Shown here piece after piece: positions 14,854-24,417 of a stretch of DNA of 64,000 bases (its first letter is position 1; every line of letters starts with the position of its first letter). The translations under genes and the position numbers were made by a program. The stretch covers positions 1 through 64,000 of the forward strand of contig NZ_JACONV010000024.1 of NCBI RefSeq assembly GCF_014358015.1, written 5' to 3'. The stretch is from Pseudomonas triticifolii (GTDB taxonomy: Bacteria; Pseudomonadota; Gammaproteobacteria; Pseudomonadales; Pseudomonadaceae). The notes beneath the pieces are model-generated. The model was not told the DNA's origin. It saw nothing but the letters and a program-made list of their open reading frames with translations, and ran no database searches.

Positions 14854-17800
14854 CTAAAAGCAGCCTTTCCGTTTTGCAAAGGCACTGGCAGATCTTCGTG
14901 CGGTACGAAGTTGCTGTTGTGTTATGACCCCTGTTCTGACCAGAGAGTTGTGTATGGCTTGTGACATTAATCTTATTTCAAGCTTTCCGCGTTTTAGCAT
15001 TTGATTCGGCCCCATCCCCATCTTTGCACGAAGCCTGTTTTCTTCCGCATGGACGTCGTCATGGTGTTTGGGGGTGAGAGCAATGGATGGATTTCCTTTA
15101 ACTCTTCGCCCTGTCGCAATCCCTTTGTCTTCAAGAAATTTATTGCGAAGAATTTCGTGCGCTTCCAGACCGTCATTTTTGTGGACTTTTGCACCATACC
15201 CAGCCACTTCTCCTTCATTCAGCAACCCCCACGGATCCACCCACCCAATCGGATTCGGCGCGTACTGATACAGGTTAATCCCACCCGCCAACCCAATCGG
15301 GTCCGGCGTGGTAAACCGGCCGATATCCGGATCATAAAACCGAAACGTGTTGTAGTGCAGCCCCGTTTCGCGGTCCAGGTACTGGCCCTGAAATCTCAGG
15401 TTCTGTTCTTCGAGGTAGTAGGGTTCGCGGATTTCTTCGGCGGTGTTGCCCCAGACCCGGTAGCGGGCTTGCCAGACGGTGTGGCCGTCGGTTTCGGTGA
15501 GTTGTTCCGGCAGGCCGTTGAGGTCGTTGTGGTAGTAGCGGATTTTTTGCAGGGCACCGCTGCCATCGACGCGGGCCAGTGGGTCGTAGCCGTCGTCTGC
15601 GTAGACGTACAGGCTGGTCTGGCTGTGTTTGTGTTCCTGAATCAGGCGCATGCCGTCCCAGGTGAAGCGGGTTTCGCCCAACGGGAAGCCGTGGTCGTCG
15701 TGTTCGTGTTTGCCGATGCGCCGACCCAGCGGGTCGTAGGTCATGGTCACGACAGTCGTGCGTGCGCCGTGTTCGGTGCGGACTTCGATCAGTTGGTGTT
15801 CCGCATCGTAGGCAAAGCGCTGCACGCGACTGCTGCCGCTGCGTTTTTCGATCATGCGGCCGAATGCGTCGTAGCGGTAGCGCTTGTCCTGATAGGTCAG
15901 CAGTTTGTTGTGCACCACCAGGCCTGCGCTGGTGGGCGGGCCGTCGAGCAGGTTGGCGGCGGCGTCGTAGGCAAAGGTTTCGCTCTGGCCCTGAATGTTG
16001 TCCTGGCTGGCCATGATGCGGCCGGTGCCGTCGTAGTGCAGCAGTTGGCGCTGTTCGCCGCGCGGCTGTTGATCCAGACGACCGATCAGGTTGTCCGCCG
16101 GGTCGTAGTCGAAGTGCTTCTGGGCGGGTGCCGGAAGAATCGGCGACTGGCTGGCGAGCCGTCGTTTGCGGGAACGCAGCCGACCGCTGCGGTCGTATTC
16201 GCTGCGCGTGCTTAGCTGTCCTTGGGTGCGCAGCACTTCGCGGTGCAGCCGGTCGCGCTCGAAATCGCTGATGACCTGGCCGTCCAGGTTGATCTGATGC
16301 AAGTGACCGCTGCCGTAATACAGGCGGTTGAGCCAGCGTCCGTCGGGCAGTTGGGTCTGGGTCACGTTGCCCAGTTCGTCGTAATGGTATTTCAGGCTGC
16401 CCGCTGCGCTCTGTTCTTCCCGCAACTGGCCGAGCGCGTCATAGGTAAAACCAAGTGTCTGCTCTTCGCCAGAAGCGCTGACGAACGCCACCCCTGTCAG
16501 GTCGTCCACCGGGCTGTAGTGATACTGCGTGCGGCCGTTATCTGTGACCTTGGCGATCAATCGACCCACCGCGTCGCGTTCCAACTGATGCTTGATGGGC
16601 GGTACCGGTTCGTTGGGTACCAGCGCCATCCCGTTGCCGAACGGGGCGGGGGCGTATTCCATCTGGATGACGTCGTCCAGCGCATCGTAGGCGTAGCGAC
16701 GGGCGCTGCCATCCAGATCCTGCTGTTGGGTCAGGCGGTCGCCCGCGTCCCAGGCGAAGCGATAGCTTTCACCGTTTTCATTGGTCAGGGCCTGCAGGCG
16801 ACCGTAGGCGTCGTAGCTGAATTGCACGGACCTGCCAACGGCATCGATGCGTTGACGCACCTGACCTCGCAGGTCGTATTGATACCGCGTGGTGTGCCCG
16901 GCCGGGTCGACGTAGCCGGTGAGCTGGCCGCTGGTGTCGCGCAGGTATTGCTCAATGCGCCCGTCCGGCAATTCACAGCGCAGCAGCCGACCTTGCCGAT
17001 CGTGCTCATAAAACGTGCGCTCGCCCAAGGCATCAGTCACCACCTGCAGGTAGCCGTGCCGGTCGTAACCAAAGCGCGTCGGATAGCCCGAGCAGTCGAT
17101 GTGTTCGATCAACTGGCCGAGGTCGTTCCACTCCAGCGTCTTGTGCTTGTCGGTCGCGTCGATGATCTCGATTGTCTGGCCACGCTCATCGTAGCGATAG
17201 CGCGTGGTCTGGCCCAGCGGGTCGATTTCGTGGGTGCAATTGCCACGCTTGTCGTAGCGATACTGCCAGCTGTTGCCCGCAGCGTCGGTCTCCACTAACG
17301 GCAGCGACCACAACTCCAGCCACAGAACCGACTCACGACGACCCAGCGGGTCGACGGTTTCGCTCAGGTTGCCGGCGTCGTCGTAGCTGTACTGATACTG
17401 ACCGCCCTTGGGATCGACGGCACCGAGCAACTGGCGCTCATCGTTCCACTTGAAACGCCAGGTCTTGGCCAGGTTGTCGGTGTATTCGGTGATCTGATGC
17501 TGAGCGTTCCAGTAACGAAGACTGACGCGCTGCAGGCCGTCGATGACCCGCGTGATGCCCTGGCTCAGGTCGTAATCGAAGGCATAGCGATCACCTGCAT
17601 CGGTCCAGTGCCGAACCACGCGCCATTCGATGCCGTCGATGTGCGCCCATTCATAGAAGCAGCGCATCCCGGTGGGCAGTTGGTGCTCGACCATGCGCTG
17701 GCCCGCGTCGTAGGCGAAACGGCGCTGGACCTGGCCCAGCGCGTTGCGCACCTCGGCCAGATCGCCCTGTGCGTCATAGTCGTAGGTCACCAGTATTTCG

Positions 17801-19305
17801 CGCTGCTGATCGGGATACAGGCGTTCGATGTGCTGAACACGGTCAGGCCATTGCGCGCTGTAGATCAGCTCGATCTGTACGAGGTCGAGGGTGTCGCGCA
17901 GGCGCACCAGCTTTCCGGCGTCGTTGTAGTCGAGGTAAACCCGGTTGTCGTTACGATCACCCAGCTGGCTCAGGCGCAGCAGCGAAGGGTCGGCCAGTGT
18001 CGGCTCGAACAGCCGGTACAGGCCGTCATCACTTTCAATCAGCAATTGCCCGCTGTCGCTGCGCTTGACCGCAAGGCCTTCGCCAGCGCTGAACACCGCG
18101 CCGCCCAGCGGGATGGAGCCCATGTCGATACGGCGCGCCTGCTCGTCGGTGTACACCAACCGTTCGCCGCCGTCGGGGTGCGGCTCGATGCGCACACTGA
18201 CTTCGTAGGTCACGCTCCAGCCAGCACCGAATAGCCCGCCACGTCGTTCGTCACGGCTGTTGTAAAAGCGCTGCCAGTCGATGGCCAGCACGCCCGGCAA
18301 TACGAAATCCAGCTCATCCACGCCGCCCAGCACCTTGGCACCGGTTGCCGCGTGCACCGGATTGGGCGAGCCCGCCACAGCGTTGGTAATCGCGCCCGTT
18401 ACCTGACTGACGACGAAGGAGTTGACCCCCGCGAGCAGCATGCAGGGCAGGTTGGCGCGGAACTTCCCTTTGCCGCCCTTGAGCATCATCAGTACGGTCA
18501 GCGCCAGGCCCACGCCCGGCGTCTTGCCGCTGCGGATTTCCCGCACCACCACCGAGTCGCCGCCGATGGTGACGTTGGAAGAGATCATCCCGGACGAAAC
18601 CACTTTGGCTTCGCAGGTGCTGCGATCACCGCTGCGCACGGCAGGCTGACCGTTGATGCTGACCTTCTCCGACCCTTCTGCCAGAAACTGCGGCGGCATC
18701 GGCGGATGCTTCATGCAGGTGACCAGGTCCAGCGGCTTGGGCACCGCGCCGGGGACGGGCATCGCGACGGTGGGTTGCCACAGCTGCGAGAAAAACCCTT
18801 TGGCCATGTCCAGAAAGCTTTCCTCTTCAGGCGCTGCAAGACTTTTCATGGACATCGAGTCGGGGCTGGCGGGCGCTGTTTCTTCGGCGTTGTCATCGCT
18901 GTGCAGCGTCGCCATCGGGTTCATGTGCGCAGGCACGGCCCCTGCTGCGCGCGCCGCCGGAATCGAGTTGATCAGCGTATCGGTGGAGCCGGTGAGAACG
19001 GTGGCCTGTACCGTGGGCGGGAACAGGCCGTTGGCAAGGGACTCGCATATCGTGCTCAGTCCTTTGTCGGCACCGGTCTTGCTCATCGCCACGCCGACGA
19101 CCACCCCCACAACGGCACCGAGCACACACGCGCCGAGCCCGCCCGTTGCAACGGTGATCCCGGTGGCGGCCACGACGGCCATGGTCGCCAGCGAGCCAAT
19201 CGCCGCGTAGGCCGCGACTTCAAGGACGCCGCCCAGAATGTCGGCCATCATCGAGCTGTGCTCAAGCCCGTCACCCAGTCGGGCGGCCCATAAAGCGTCA
19301 GACAT
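14854..19305 (-). CDS. rhs: T6SS Rhs-family toxin with N-terminal PAAR domain
   Basis: A 1483-residue polymorphic toxin exported on VgrG. Order of parts: two hydrophobic helices at about 28-75 (chaperone-bound), a PAAR-like tip domain at about 175-260 (CMKHPPMPPQ, VSINGQPAVRSGD, VTIGGDSVVV), a DUF6531/Rhs cage with many YD repeats (YDxxGR, YDALG), and the conserved core end DPIGLAGGINLYQYAPNPIG with DPWGLL at about 1360. The last 120 residues are the variable toxin: AHEILRNKFLEDKGI, NPSIALTPKHHDDVHAEENR and a basic C-terminus, suggestive of an HNH/endonuclease VII-type nuclease, though the family is not certain. It follows the Eag chaperone by 12 bp and precedes its likely immunity gene by 11 bp. 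Confidence 0.92.
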   Translation of the reverse strand: MSDALWAARLGDGLEHSSMMADILGGVLEVAAYAAIGSLATMAVVAATGITVATGGLGACVLGAVVGVVVGVAMSKTGADKGLSTICESLANGLFPPTVQATVLTGSTDTLINSIPAARAAGAVPAHMNPMATLHSDDNAEETAPASPDSMSMKSLAAPEEESFLDMAKGFFSQLWQPTVAMPVPGAVPKPLDLVTCMKHPPMPPQFLAEGSEKVSINGQPAVRSGDRSTCEAKVVSSGMISSNVTIGGDSVVVREIRSGKTPGVGLALTVLMMLKGGKGKFRANLPCMLLAGVNSFVVSQVTGAITNAVAGSPNPVHAATGAKVLGGVDELDFVLPGVLAIDWQRFYNSRDERRGGLFGAGWSVTYEVSVRIEPHPDGGERLVYTDEQARRIDMGSIPLGGAVFSAGEGLAVKRSDSGQLLIESDDGLYRLFEPTLADPSLLRLSQLGDRNDNRVYLDYNDAGKLVRLRDTLDLVQIELIYSAQWPDRVQHIERLYPDQQREILVTYDYDAQGDLAEVRNALGQVQRRFAYDAGQRMVEHQLPTGMRCFYEWAHIDGIEWRVVRHWTDAGDRYAFDYDLSQGITRVIDGLQRVSLRYWNAQHQITEYTDNLAKTWRFKWNDERQLLGAVDPKGGQYQYSYDDAGNLSETVDPLGRRESVLWLELWSLPLVETDAAGNSWQYRYDKRGNCTHEIDPLGQTTRYRYDERGQTIEIIDATDKHKTLEWNDLGQLIEHIDCSGYPTRFGYDRHGYLQVVTDALGERTFYEHDRQGRLLRCELPDGRIEQYLRDTSGQLTGYVDPAGHTTRYQYDLRGQVRQRIDAVGRSVQFSYDAYGRLQALTNENGESYRFAWDAGDRLTQQQDLDGSARRYAYDALDDVIQMEYAPAPFGNGMALVPNEPVPPIKHQLERDAVGRLIAKVTDNGRTQYHYSPVDDLTGVAFVSASGEEQTLGFTYDALGQLREEQSAAGSLKYHYDELGNVTQTQLPDGRWLNRLYYGSGHLHQINLDGQVISDFERDRLHREVLRTQGQLSTRSEYDRSGRLRSRKRRLASQSPILPAPAQKHFDYDPADNLIGRLDQQPRGEQRQLLHYDGTGRIMASQDNIQGQSETFAYDAAANLLDGPPTSAGLVVHNKLLTYQDKRYRYDAFGRMIEKRSGSSRVQRFAYDAEHQLIEVRTEHGARTTVVTMTYDPLGRRIGKHEHDDHGFPLGETRFTWDGMRLIQEHKHSQTSLYVYADDGYDPLARVDGSGALQKIRYYHNDLNGLPEQLTETDGHTVWQARYRVWGNTAEEIREPYYLEEQNLRFQGQYLDRETGLHYNTFRFYDPDIGRFTTPDPIGLAGGINLYQYAPNPIGWVDPWGLLNEGEVAGYGAKVHKNDGLEAHEILRNKFLEDKGIATGRRVKGNPSIALTPKHHDDVHAEENRLRAKMGMGPNQMLKRGKLEIRLMSQAIHNSLVRTGVITQQQLRTARRSASAFAKRKGCF

Positions 19306-19317
19306 TCAGGGCGCTCT

Positions 19318-19743
19318 TCATGCCAGGATTAGCGTCTGCTTGAGGGTGGCCCAATGGGCCGCCTCCGCATCGCCCAACGGTTGAGCCTTCACGTAACTGA
19401 GCGCAATCATTTTGCGTGTGCCCGGCAATACGAAGGCAAGTTGAAACTGATAGACCTTCTCTGCGCCCTTGCTGAACTGGCTGCGCAGCTCGATGCCATC
19501 AATGGACTGATCTACGCCCAGGCGTGCGTTCTGAACGGGCTGATAGCGCAGGTCCTGAACCTGCTGCTCCAACCGCTTCAATTGGGTGTCGAAGTTGCTG
19601 TGCAGCGTTTCACCTTCCGCCAGTTGACTGCGGCTGACGATCAACGACGTACCCAGCGCCGGGAACTTGAGAATGTTGATCGAGGCGTCCAGCAGCTCGC
19701 TCTCGGGCAGCTGGAACTGAAGCTCATTAATGCGATAAGCCAT
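19318..19743 (-). CDS. eagR: Eag-type T6SS chaperone (DUF1795)
   Basis: A 141-residue cytosolic protein of the DcrB/DUF1795 (Eag) family. Such chaperones wrap the N-terminal membrane helices of PAAR-Rhs effectors until they are loaded on VgrG. It shows the family pattern MAYRINELQFQLPE at the start, then ILKFPALGTSLIVSR and a long helix FDTQLKRLEQQVQDL, and ends WATLKQTLIL. Its position between vgrG and rhs (16 bp and 12 bp gaps) matches known eagR genes, and the Rhs protein does carry the expected two N-terminal hydrophobic helices. Confidence 0.88.
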   Translation of the reverse strand: MAYRINELQFQLPESELLDASINILKFPALGTSLIVSRSQLAEGETLHSNFDTQLKRLEQQVQDLRYQPVQNARLGVDQSIDGIELRSQFSKGAEKVYQFQLAFVLPGTRKMIALSYVKAQPLGDAEAAHWATLKQTLILA

Positions 19744-19758
19744 AAGGCGGAACTCTCG

Positions 19759-21693
19759 TTATTTGGGCTTGGGAAACGCACTGGCGATGTTGGCGTCGAT
19801 GGCCGCCTTGACACCTTGTCCGTCGGGCGCGGCGTCCGCGCCCTTGCCGTTGTTCAGGTGCAGCACGCCGCCGGTATTGAACTGGGCATCGCCGCTGGCA
19901 TGCAGGCTGATCTGCACACCGCAAAGATTGATCTGGCCGCTGGCATTGAGCTCGATCACGCTTTTGCCGCACACCAGCCGCAGGTTCTCGCCCACTTCGA
20001 TGATGTAGCTCTGGCTGATGCTGTCTGTCTTGTTCTTGCCGACAGCCAGCACATCCTCCTGCTTGACGATGCGCACCCGGTTGTTGCCGATCAATACCGT
20101 CTCGTCGTGACCGATGCTTTTGACCCGATCATGGCCGACAGAGTGGCTTTCATCGACCTCAACCACCATGTCCTGATTACGCTCGGCATGGATGTACAGC
20201 TGCTCCGCGCCTTTCTTGTCTTCCATGCGGATTTCATTGAAATTCGCGGGCGTGCCGCCTTTGCTCGAACGGCTTTTCATGCCGCTCTGGGTGGCGTTGG
20301 CGGGCAGATCGTAGGGCACGGTCTGTTCGGCGTTGTACACACGACCGGTGATGATCGGCCGGTCCGGGTCGCCTTCCAGAAAGCTGACGATCACTTCCTG
20401 ACCGATGCGCGGGATCTGCATCGAACCCCAGTTCTTGCCCGCCCAGGCCTGTGACACCCGAATCCAGCACGAGCTGTTTTCGTTGGACTGGTCGTGGCGG
20501 TCCCAGTAGAAATGCACCTTCACCCGGCCGAACTGGTCGGTCCAGATTTCTTCGCCAGCGGGGCCGACCACCAAAGCGGTTTGCGGGCCTTTGACGATGG
20601 GACGCTGGGTGTTGGCCAGCGGCCGGAAGCTCTGCTGCGCGTCGATGCAGCTCAGGCCCAGTTCGAACTGCACGCCGCCGCCCGAACCGCCGCTTTCCAG
20701 ACTTTCCTGAGCCACGTAGTAACGGGCACCGACGATCAGGTATTCGCGGTTCTGATCCTGACGGCCGAAGCCGGTCAGGCTGAACAGATGCCCGGCACCC
20801 AGGCCCCGTGCGTTGCCGCTCAGTTCGATGCGTTCGTGCAGGCTTTGCAGGGCTTCCAGGCGGGTGCGCGCGTAATGCTCGCCGTCCTGGCTCTGCACGT
20901 AGGTGCCGGGGTAGTCGTACAGCGGATAGTCACCTGCGGTGTGCGGGCGCGGCATGGCCGAGCGCACGTCGATGCTGGCGCTGGGGCGCTGAAAATCGTA
21001 GTCGTTGAGCTCCAGCGAACCCGGCTGGACCTCTTGCGCCAGACGCCAGTCATTGATGTGATCGCGTTCGCGGTGCTGGCCGTCCGGCGGAAAATAGGGC
21101 ACCGACTCATAGCCCGGCGCAGGGTGATGCGCGCCGTAGGCGTCGGCCAGCACCAGTACGTGGCGGTCCTTTTCGTGGCGGAAGAAATAGTAGATGCCTT
21201 CCTGTTCCATCAGACGGCTGACGAAATCGAAGCTGCTCTCACGGTACTGGACGCAGTATTCCCACTCGCGGTACGGACGGCTGAGGGCGTCTTCGAAGTC
21301 CGAGAACCCGAGGTCGCGAAACACCTGCTTGATGATCTGCGGGATGGTCAGGTTCTGGAAAATCCGGCAGTCGGAGGTGCGTGTCAGCAGCCACAGCCAG
21401 GGTCGCAGCGTGACCTGATAACTGGCGAACTGGTCACGGGTGACGTTCTGGCTGCAGCGCGCAACGATGCCATGAAAGTACCGCTGAGCACCGCCCGCCA
21501 GTTGCAGTGACAGGCACATGGGCTTGCCGAGCAATTGGTTGAGGTCCAGCGAGCCATCGGTGGAGGTTAACTGCAGGTCGTAGTTGAACAACCGCCCCAG
21601 CTCATCGCCGCCGCTCATTTCCTTGAGCAGCAGCACATCCGGACCGAGCGGGCTGGTGACCTGTGCCAGGCGTGTGAGTTGCTGGAAGTTCAT
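19759..21693 (-). CDS. tssI: T6SS spike protein VgrG
   Basis: A 644-residue trimeric spike protein. The N-terminal gp27-like part contains YFHGIVARCSQ, YQVTLRPWLWLLTRTSDCRI and ESSFDFVSRLMEQEGIYYFF; the gp5-like OB fold has TDQFGRVKVHFYWDRH, SSCWIRVSQAWAGKNWG and the classic IPRIGQEVIVSFLEGDPDRP. A C-terminal beta-helix of short repeats (HDRVKSIGHDETVLIGNN) follows. There is no extra C-terminal effector domain; the toxin is supplied by the adjacent PAAR-Rhs. AGGA stands before the ATG at 21693. It begins the effector section vgrG-eag-rhs-immunity downstream of clpV. Confidence 0.97.
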   Translation of the reverse strand: MNFQQLTRLAQVTSPLGPDVLLLKEMSGGDELGRLFNYDLQLTSTDGSLDLNQLLGKPMCLSLQLAGGAQRYFHGIVARCSQNVTRDQFASYQVTLRPWLWLLTRTSDCRIFQNLTIPQIIKQVFRDLGFSDFEDALSRPYREWEYCVQYRESSFDFVSRLMEQEGIYYFFRHEKDRHVLVLADAYGAHHPAPGYESVPYFPPDGQHRERDHINDWRLAQEVQPGSLELNDYDFQRPSASIDVRSAMPRPHTAGDYPLYDYPGTYVQSQDGEHYARTRLEALQSLHERIELSGNARGLGAGHLFSLTGFGRQDQNREYLIVGARYYVAQESLESGGSGGGVQFELGLSCIDAQQSFRPLANTQRPIVKGPQTALVVGPAGEEIWTDQFGRVKVHFYWDRHDQSNENSSCWIRVSQAWAGKNWGSMQIPRIGQEVIVSFLEGDPDRPIITGRVYNAEQTVPYDLPANATQSGMKSRSSKGGTPANFNEIRMEDKKGAEQLYIHAERNQDMVVEVDESHSVGHDRVKSIGHDETVLIGNNRVRIVKQEDVLAVGKNKTDSISQSYIIEVGENLRLVCGKSVIELNASGQINLCGVQISLHASGDAQFNTGGVLHLNNGKGADAAPDGQGVKAAIDANIASAFPKPK

Positions 21694-21735
21694 AGGCGGT
21701 CCTGTTCAGCGTTCGTCAGGTGCACGGCCTGTGGT

Positions 21736-24417
21736 TCAGGCCGCTGCATCGCTGAATGCGTAGTGCAATTCGTTATCGCGCTGGGTGATGCGCACACCTG
21801 CCAGCGCCTTGCCCTCCAGCATGCGCGTCAGGAATTCGCGGCTCATGTCCGGCAGCAGGGTGTTGGTCAGGATGGTGTCGATCATGCGCCCGCCACTTTC
21901 GGTTTCAGTGCAGCGCGACACGATCAGGTCCACGACGGCATCGTCGTAATCGAACGCGACTTTGTGGGTGCTCTCGACACGCTTTTTGATGCGGTTCAGT
22001 TGCAGCACGGTGATCGCCTTGAGCATGGTGTCGCTGAGCGGGTAGTAAGGGATTGTCACCAGTCGCCCGAGCAGCGCTGGAGGGAAGATTTCCAGCAATG
22101 GCTGGCGCAACGCCTTGGCGATGGCTTCCGGGTCCGGGACGTTCAGCGCGTCCTTGCACAGGTGCGAAATCAGTTCGGTGCCTGCGTTGGTGGTCAGCAG
22201 GATCAGCGTGTTCTTGAAGTCGATCACGCGGCCTTCGCCGTCCTCCATCACACCTTTGTCGAAGACCTGGAAGAAGATTTCATGAACGTCCGGGTGCGCT
22301 TTCTCGACTTCATCCAGCAGCACCACGCTGTAGGGCTTGCGACGCACGGCTTCGGTCAGCACACCGCCTTCGCCATAACCCACGTAGCCCGGCGGCGCGC
22401 CCTTGAGTGTCGAGACGGTGTGCGCTTCCTGGAACTCACTCATGTTGATGGTGATGACGTTCTGTTCACCGCCGTACATGGCTTCGGCCAGGGCCAGCGC
22501 GGTTTCGGTCTTGCCCACGCCTGAGGTGCCCGCCAGCATGAAGACGCCAATCGGCTTGCTCGGGTTGTCCAGTCCGGCGCGCGAGGTCTGGATACGTTTG
22601 GCAATCATCTGCAGGGCGTGGTCCTGACCGATGATGCGTTTCTTCAGGTGCTTGTCGAGGTTGAGCACCGTTTCCAGCTCGTTGCGCGCCATGCGGCCCA
22701 CCGGAATACCGGTCCAGTCGGCGACCACCGAGGCGACCGCCTGATAATCGACGGTCGGCAGAATCAGCGGGTTTTCACCTTGCAGGTCGCTGAGACGGCG
22801 TTGCAGGTCAATCAGTTGCTCGCGCAGCGCCTGGCCTTGCTCGTTCCCGGCGTCGCTGTCGACAACGCCTACGCTGTCACGCAATTGTGCGCGCAGGGCG
22901 AGCAGTTCATCGACCAGTGCCTTTTCGTCCGCCCAACGGGTTTCCAGCTCGGCCAGACGGATGCGCTCGGCATCGAGCAGCGTCTCGCTGTGGGCCTGAC
23001 GAGTCCCGGTGACGATACCGATGGCATGCTCGCGCGCGATGATCTGCAGCTCGGTTTCCAGTGCTTCGATGCGTCGACGGCTGTCATCCACTTCAGCCGG
23101 AACGGCGTGCAGGCTGACAGCAACGCGTGCGCAGGCGGTGTCCAGCAGGCTGACGGATTTATCCGGCAACTGACGCGCCGGGATGTAGCGATGCGACAGT
23201 TTTACCGAGGCTTCCAGCGCCTCGTCGAGAATCTGCACCTGATGGTGCTGTTCCATGGTCGAGGCCACGCCGCGCATCATCAGCAGCGCCTTGTCTTCCG
23301 ACGGTTCGGCGACCTGCACCACTTGGAAGCGTCGGGTCAGTGCCGGATCTTTCTCGATATGTTTCTTGTACTCGGCCCATGTGGTCGCCGCGACGGTGCG
23401 CAGGGTGCCGCGTGCAAGCGCAGGTTTGAGCAGGTTGGCGGCATCGCCCGTGCCTGCCGCACCGCCAGCACCGACCAGCGTGTGGGCTTCATCGATGAAC
23501 AGGATGATCGGCTTGGGCGACGCCTGCACGTCCTCGATGACCTGGCGCAGACGCTGTTCGAATTCGCCTTTCATGCTGGCGCCTGCCTGCAACAGGCCGA
23601 CGTCCAGGCTGCGCAACTCGACATCCTTGAGCGCAGGCGGTACGTCGCCCGCGACAATGCGCAAGGCAAAGCCCTCGACCACCGCGGTTTTGCCGACACC
23701 GGCTTCGCCTGTCAGGATCGGGTTGTTCTGACGGCGACGCATCAGAATATCCACCATCTGGCGGATCTCTTCATCACGGCCCACGATTGGGTCGAGCTTG
23801 CCGTTGCGCGCCTGTTCGGTGAGGTCGACGGTGAATTTCTTCAGGGCTTCCTGCTTGCCCATCGCGCTGGGCGACATGGCCCCGCTGGCTTCGCCCGGCA
23901 CGGCACCGGCGTTGAATCCATCGCTGGCGCCCAGTGCGTTTTCCGGCGAGTCGCCGACGTACTCATCGAAACGCTCGCTCAGGGTTTCGGCTTTGATCTT
24001 GTCAAACTCCGAAGACAGACCCAGCAGGGCATGGCGCAGGCTCGGGGTCTTGAGAATACCGAGCACCAGATAACCGGTGCGTACCTGACTTTCGCCGAAC
24101 ATCAGGCTGCCGTACACCCAGCCGCGCTCGACAGCTTCTTCGACGTGGGACGACAGGTCGGTGATCGATGTCGAGCCGCGCGGCAGGCGATCCAGTGCTT
24201 CGGTCAGGTCGCGGGCCAGGCGCGCGGGTTCGACGTTGAACTGGCGGATGATGCGGTGCAGGTCCGAGTCCTGAAGCTGCAACAGCTGATGAAACCAGTG
24301 CGCCAGTTCGACATACGGGTTGCCCCGCAATTTGCAGAAGACTGTGGCGGCTTCGATAGCCTTGTAGGCCACGCTGTTGAGTTTGCCGAACAGCGCTGCG
24401 CGACTGATTTCACCCAT
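21736..24417 (-). CDS. tssH: ClpV, T6SS sheath-recycling AAA+ ATPase
   Basis: An 893-residue hexameric unfoldase that disassembles contracted TssB-TssC sheaths. The N-domain (1-160) is followed by two AAA+ modules: Walker A GEAGVGKTAVVEG with Walker B ILFIDEAH in the first, Walker A GTSGVGKTETALA with VVLLDEVEKAH in the second; a coiled-coil middle domain at about 420-530 separates them. Length is as expected for ClpV1. The ATG at 24417 overlaps the tssG stop by eight bases and has AAGGAG nine bases upstream. Confidence 0.97.
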   Translation of the reverse strand: MGEISRAALFGKLNSVAYKAIEAATVFCKLRGNPYVELAHWFHQLLQLQDSDLHRIIRQFNVEPARLARDLTEALDRLPRGSTSITDLSSHVEEAVERGWVYGSLMFGESQVRTGYLVLGILKTPSLRHALLGLSSEFDKIKAETLSERFDEYVGDSPENALGASDGFNAGAVPGEASGAMSPSAMGKQEALKKFTVDLTEQARNGKLDPIVGRDEEIRQMVDILMRRRQNNPILTGEAGVGKTAVVEGFALRIVAGDVPPALKDVELRSLDVGLLQAGASMKGEFEQRLRQVIEDVQASPKPIILFIDEAHTLVGAGGAAGTGDAANLLKPALARGTLRTVAATTWAEYKKHIEKDPALTRRFQVVQVAEPSEDKALLMMRGVASTMEQHHQVQILDEALEASVKLSHRYIPARQLPDKSVSLLDTACARVAVSLHAVPAEVDDSRRRIEALETELQIIAREHAIGIVTGTRQAHSETLLDAERIRLAELETRWADEKALVDELLALRAQLRDSVGVVDSDAGNEQGQALREQLIDLQRRLSDLQGENPLILPTVDYQAVASVVADWTGIPVGRMARNELETVLNLDKHLKKRIIGQDHALQMIAKRIQTSRAGLDNPSKPIGVFMLAGTSGVGKTETALALAEAMYGGEQNVITINMSEFQEAHTVSTLKGAPPGYVGYGEGGVLTEAVRRKPYSVVLLDEVEKAHPDVHEIFFQVFDKGVMEDGEGRVIDFKNTLILLTTNAGTELISHLCKDALNVPDPEAIAKALRQPLLEIFPPALLGRLVTIPYYPLSDTMLKAITVLQLNRIKKRVESTHKVAFDYDDAVVDLIVSRCTETESGGRMIDTILTNTLLPDMSREFLTRMLEGKALAGVRITQRDNELHYAFSDAAA

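Noticed and set aside
15001..17298. Long plus-strand frames opposite the Rhs gene
   Set aside because: They reflect the regular codon pattern of the YD repeats and have Val/Ala/Gln-rich content without domains.
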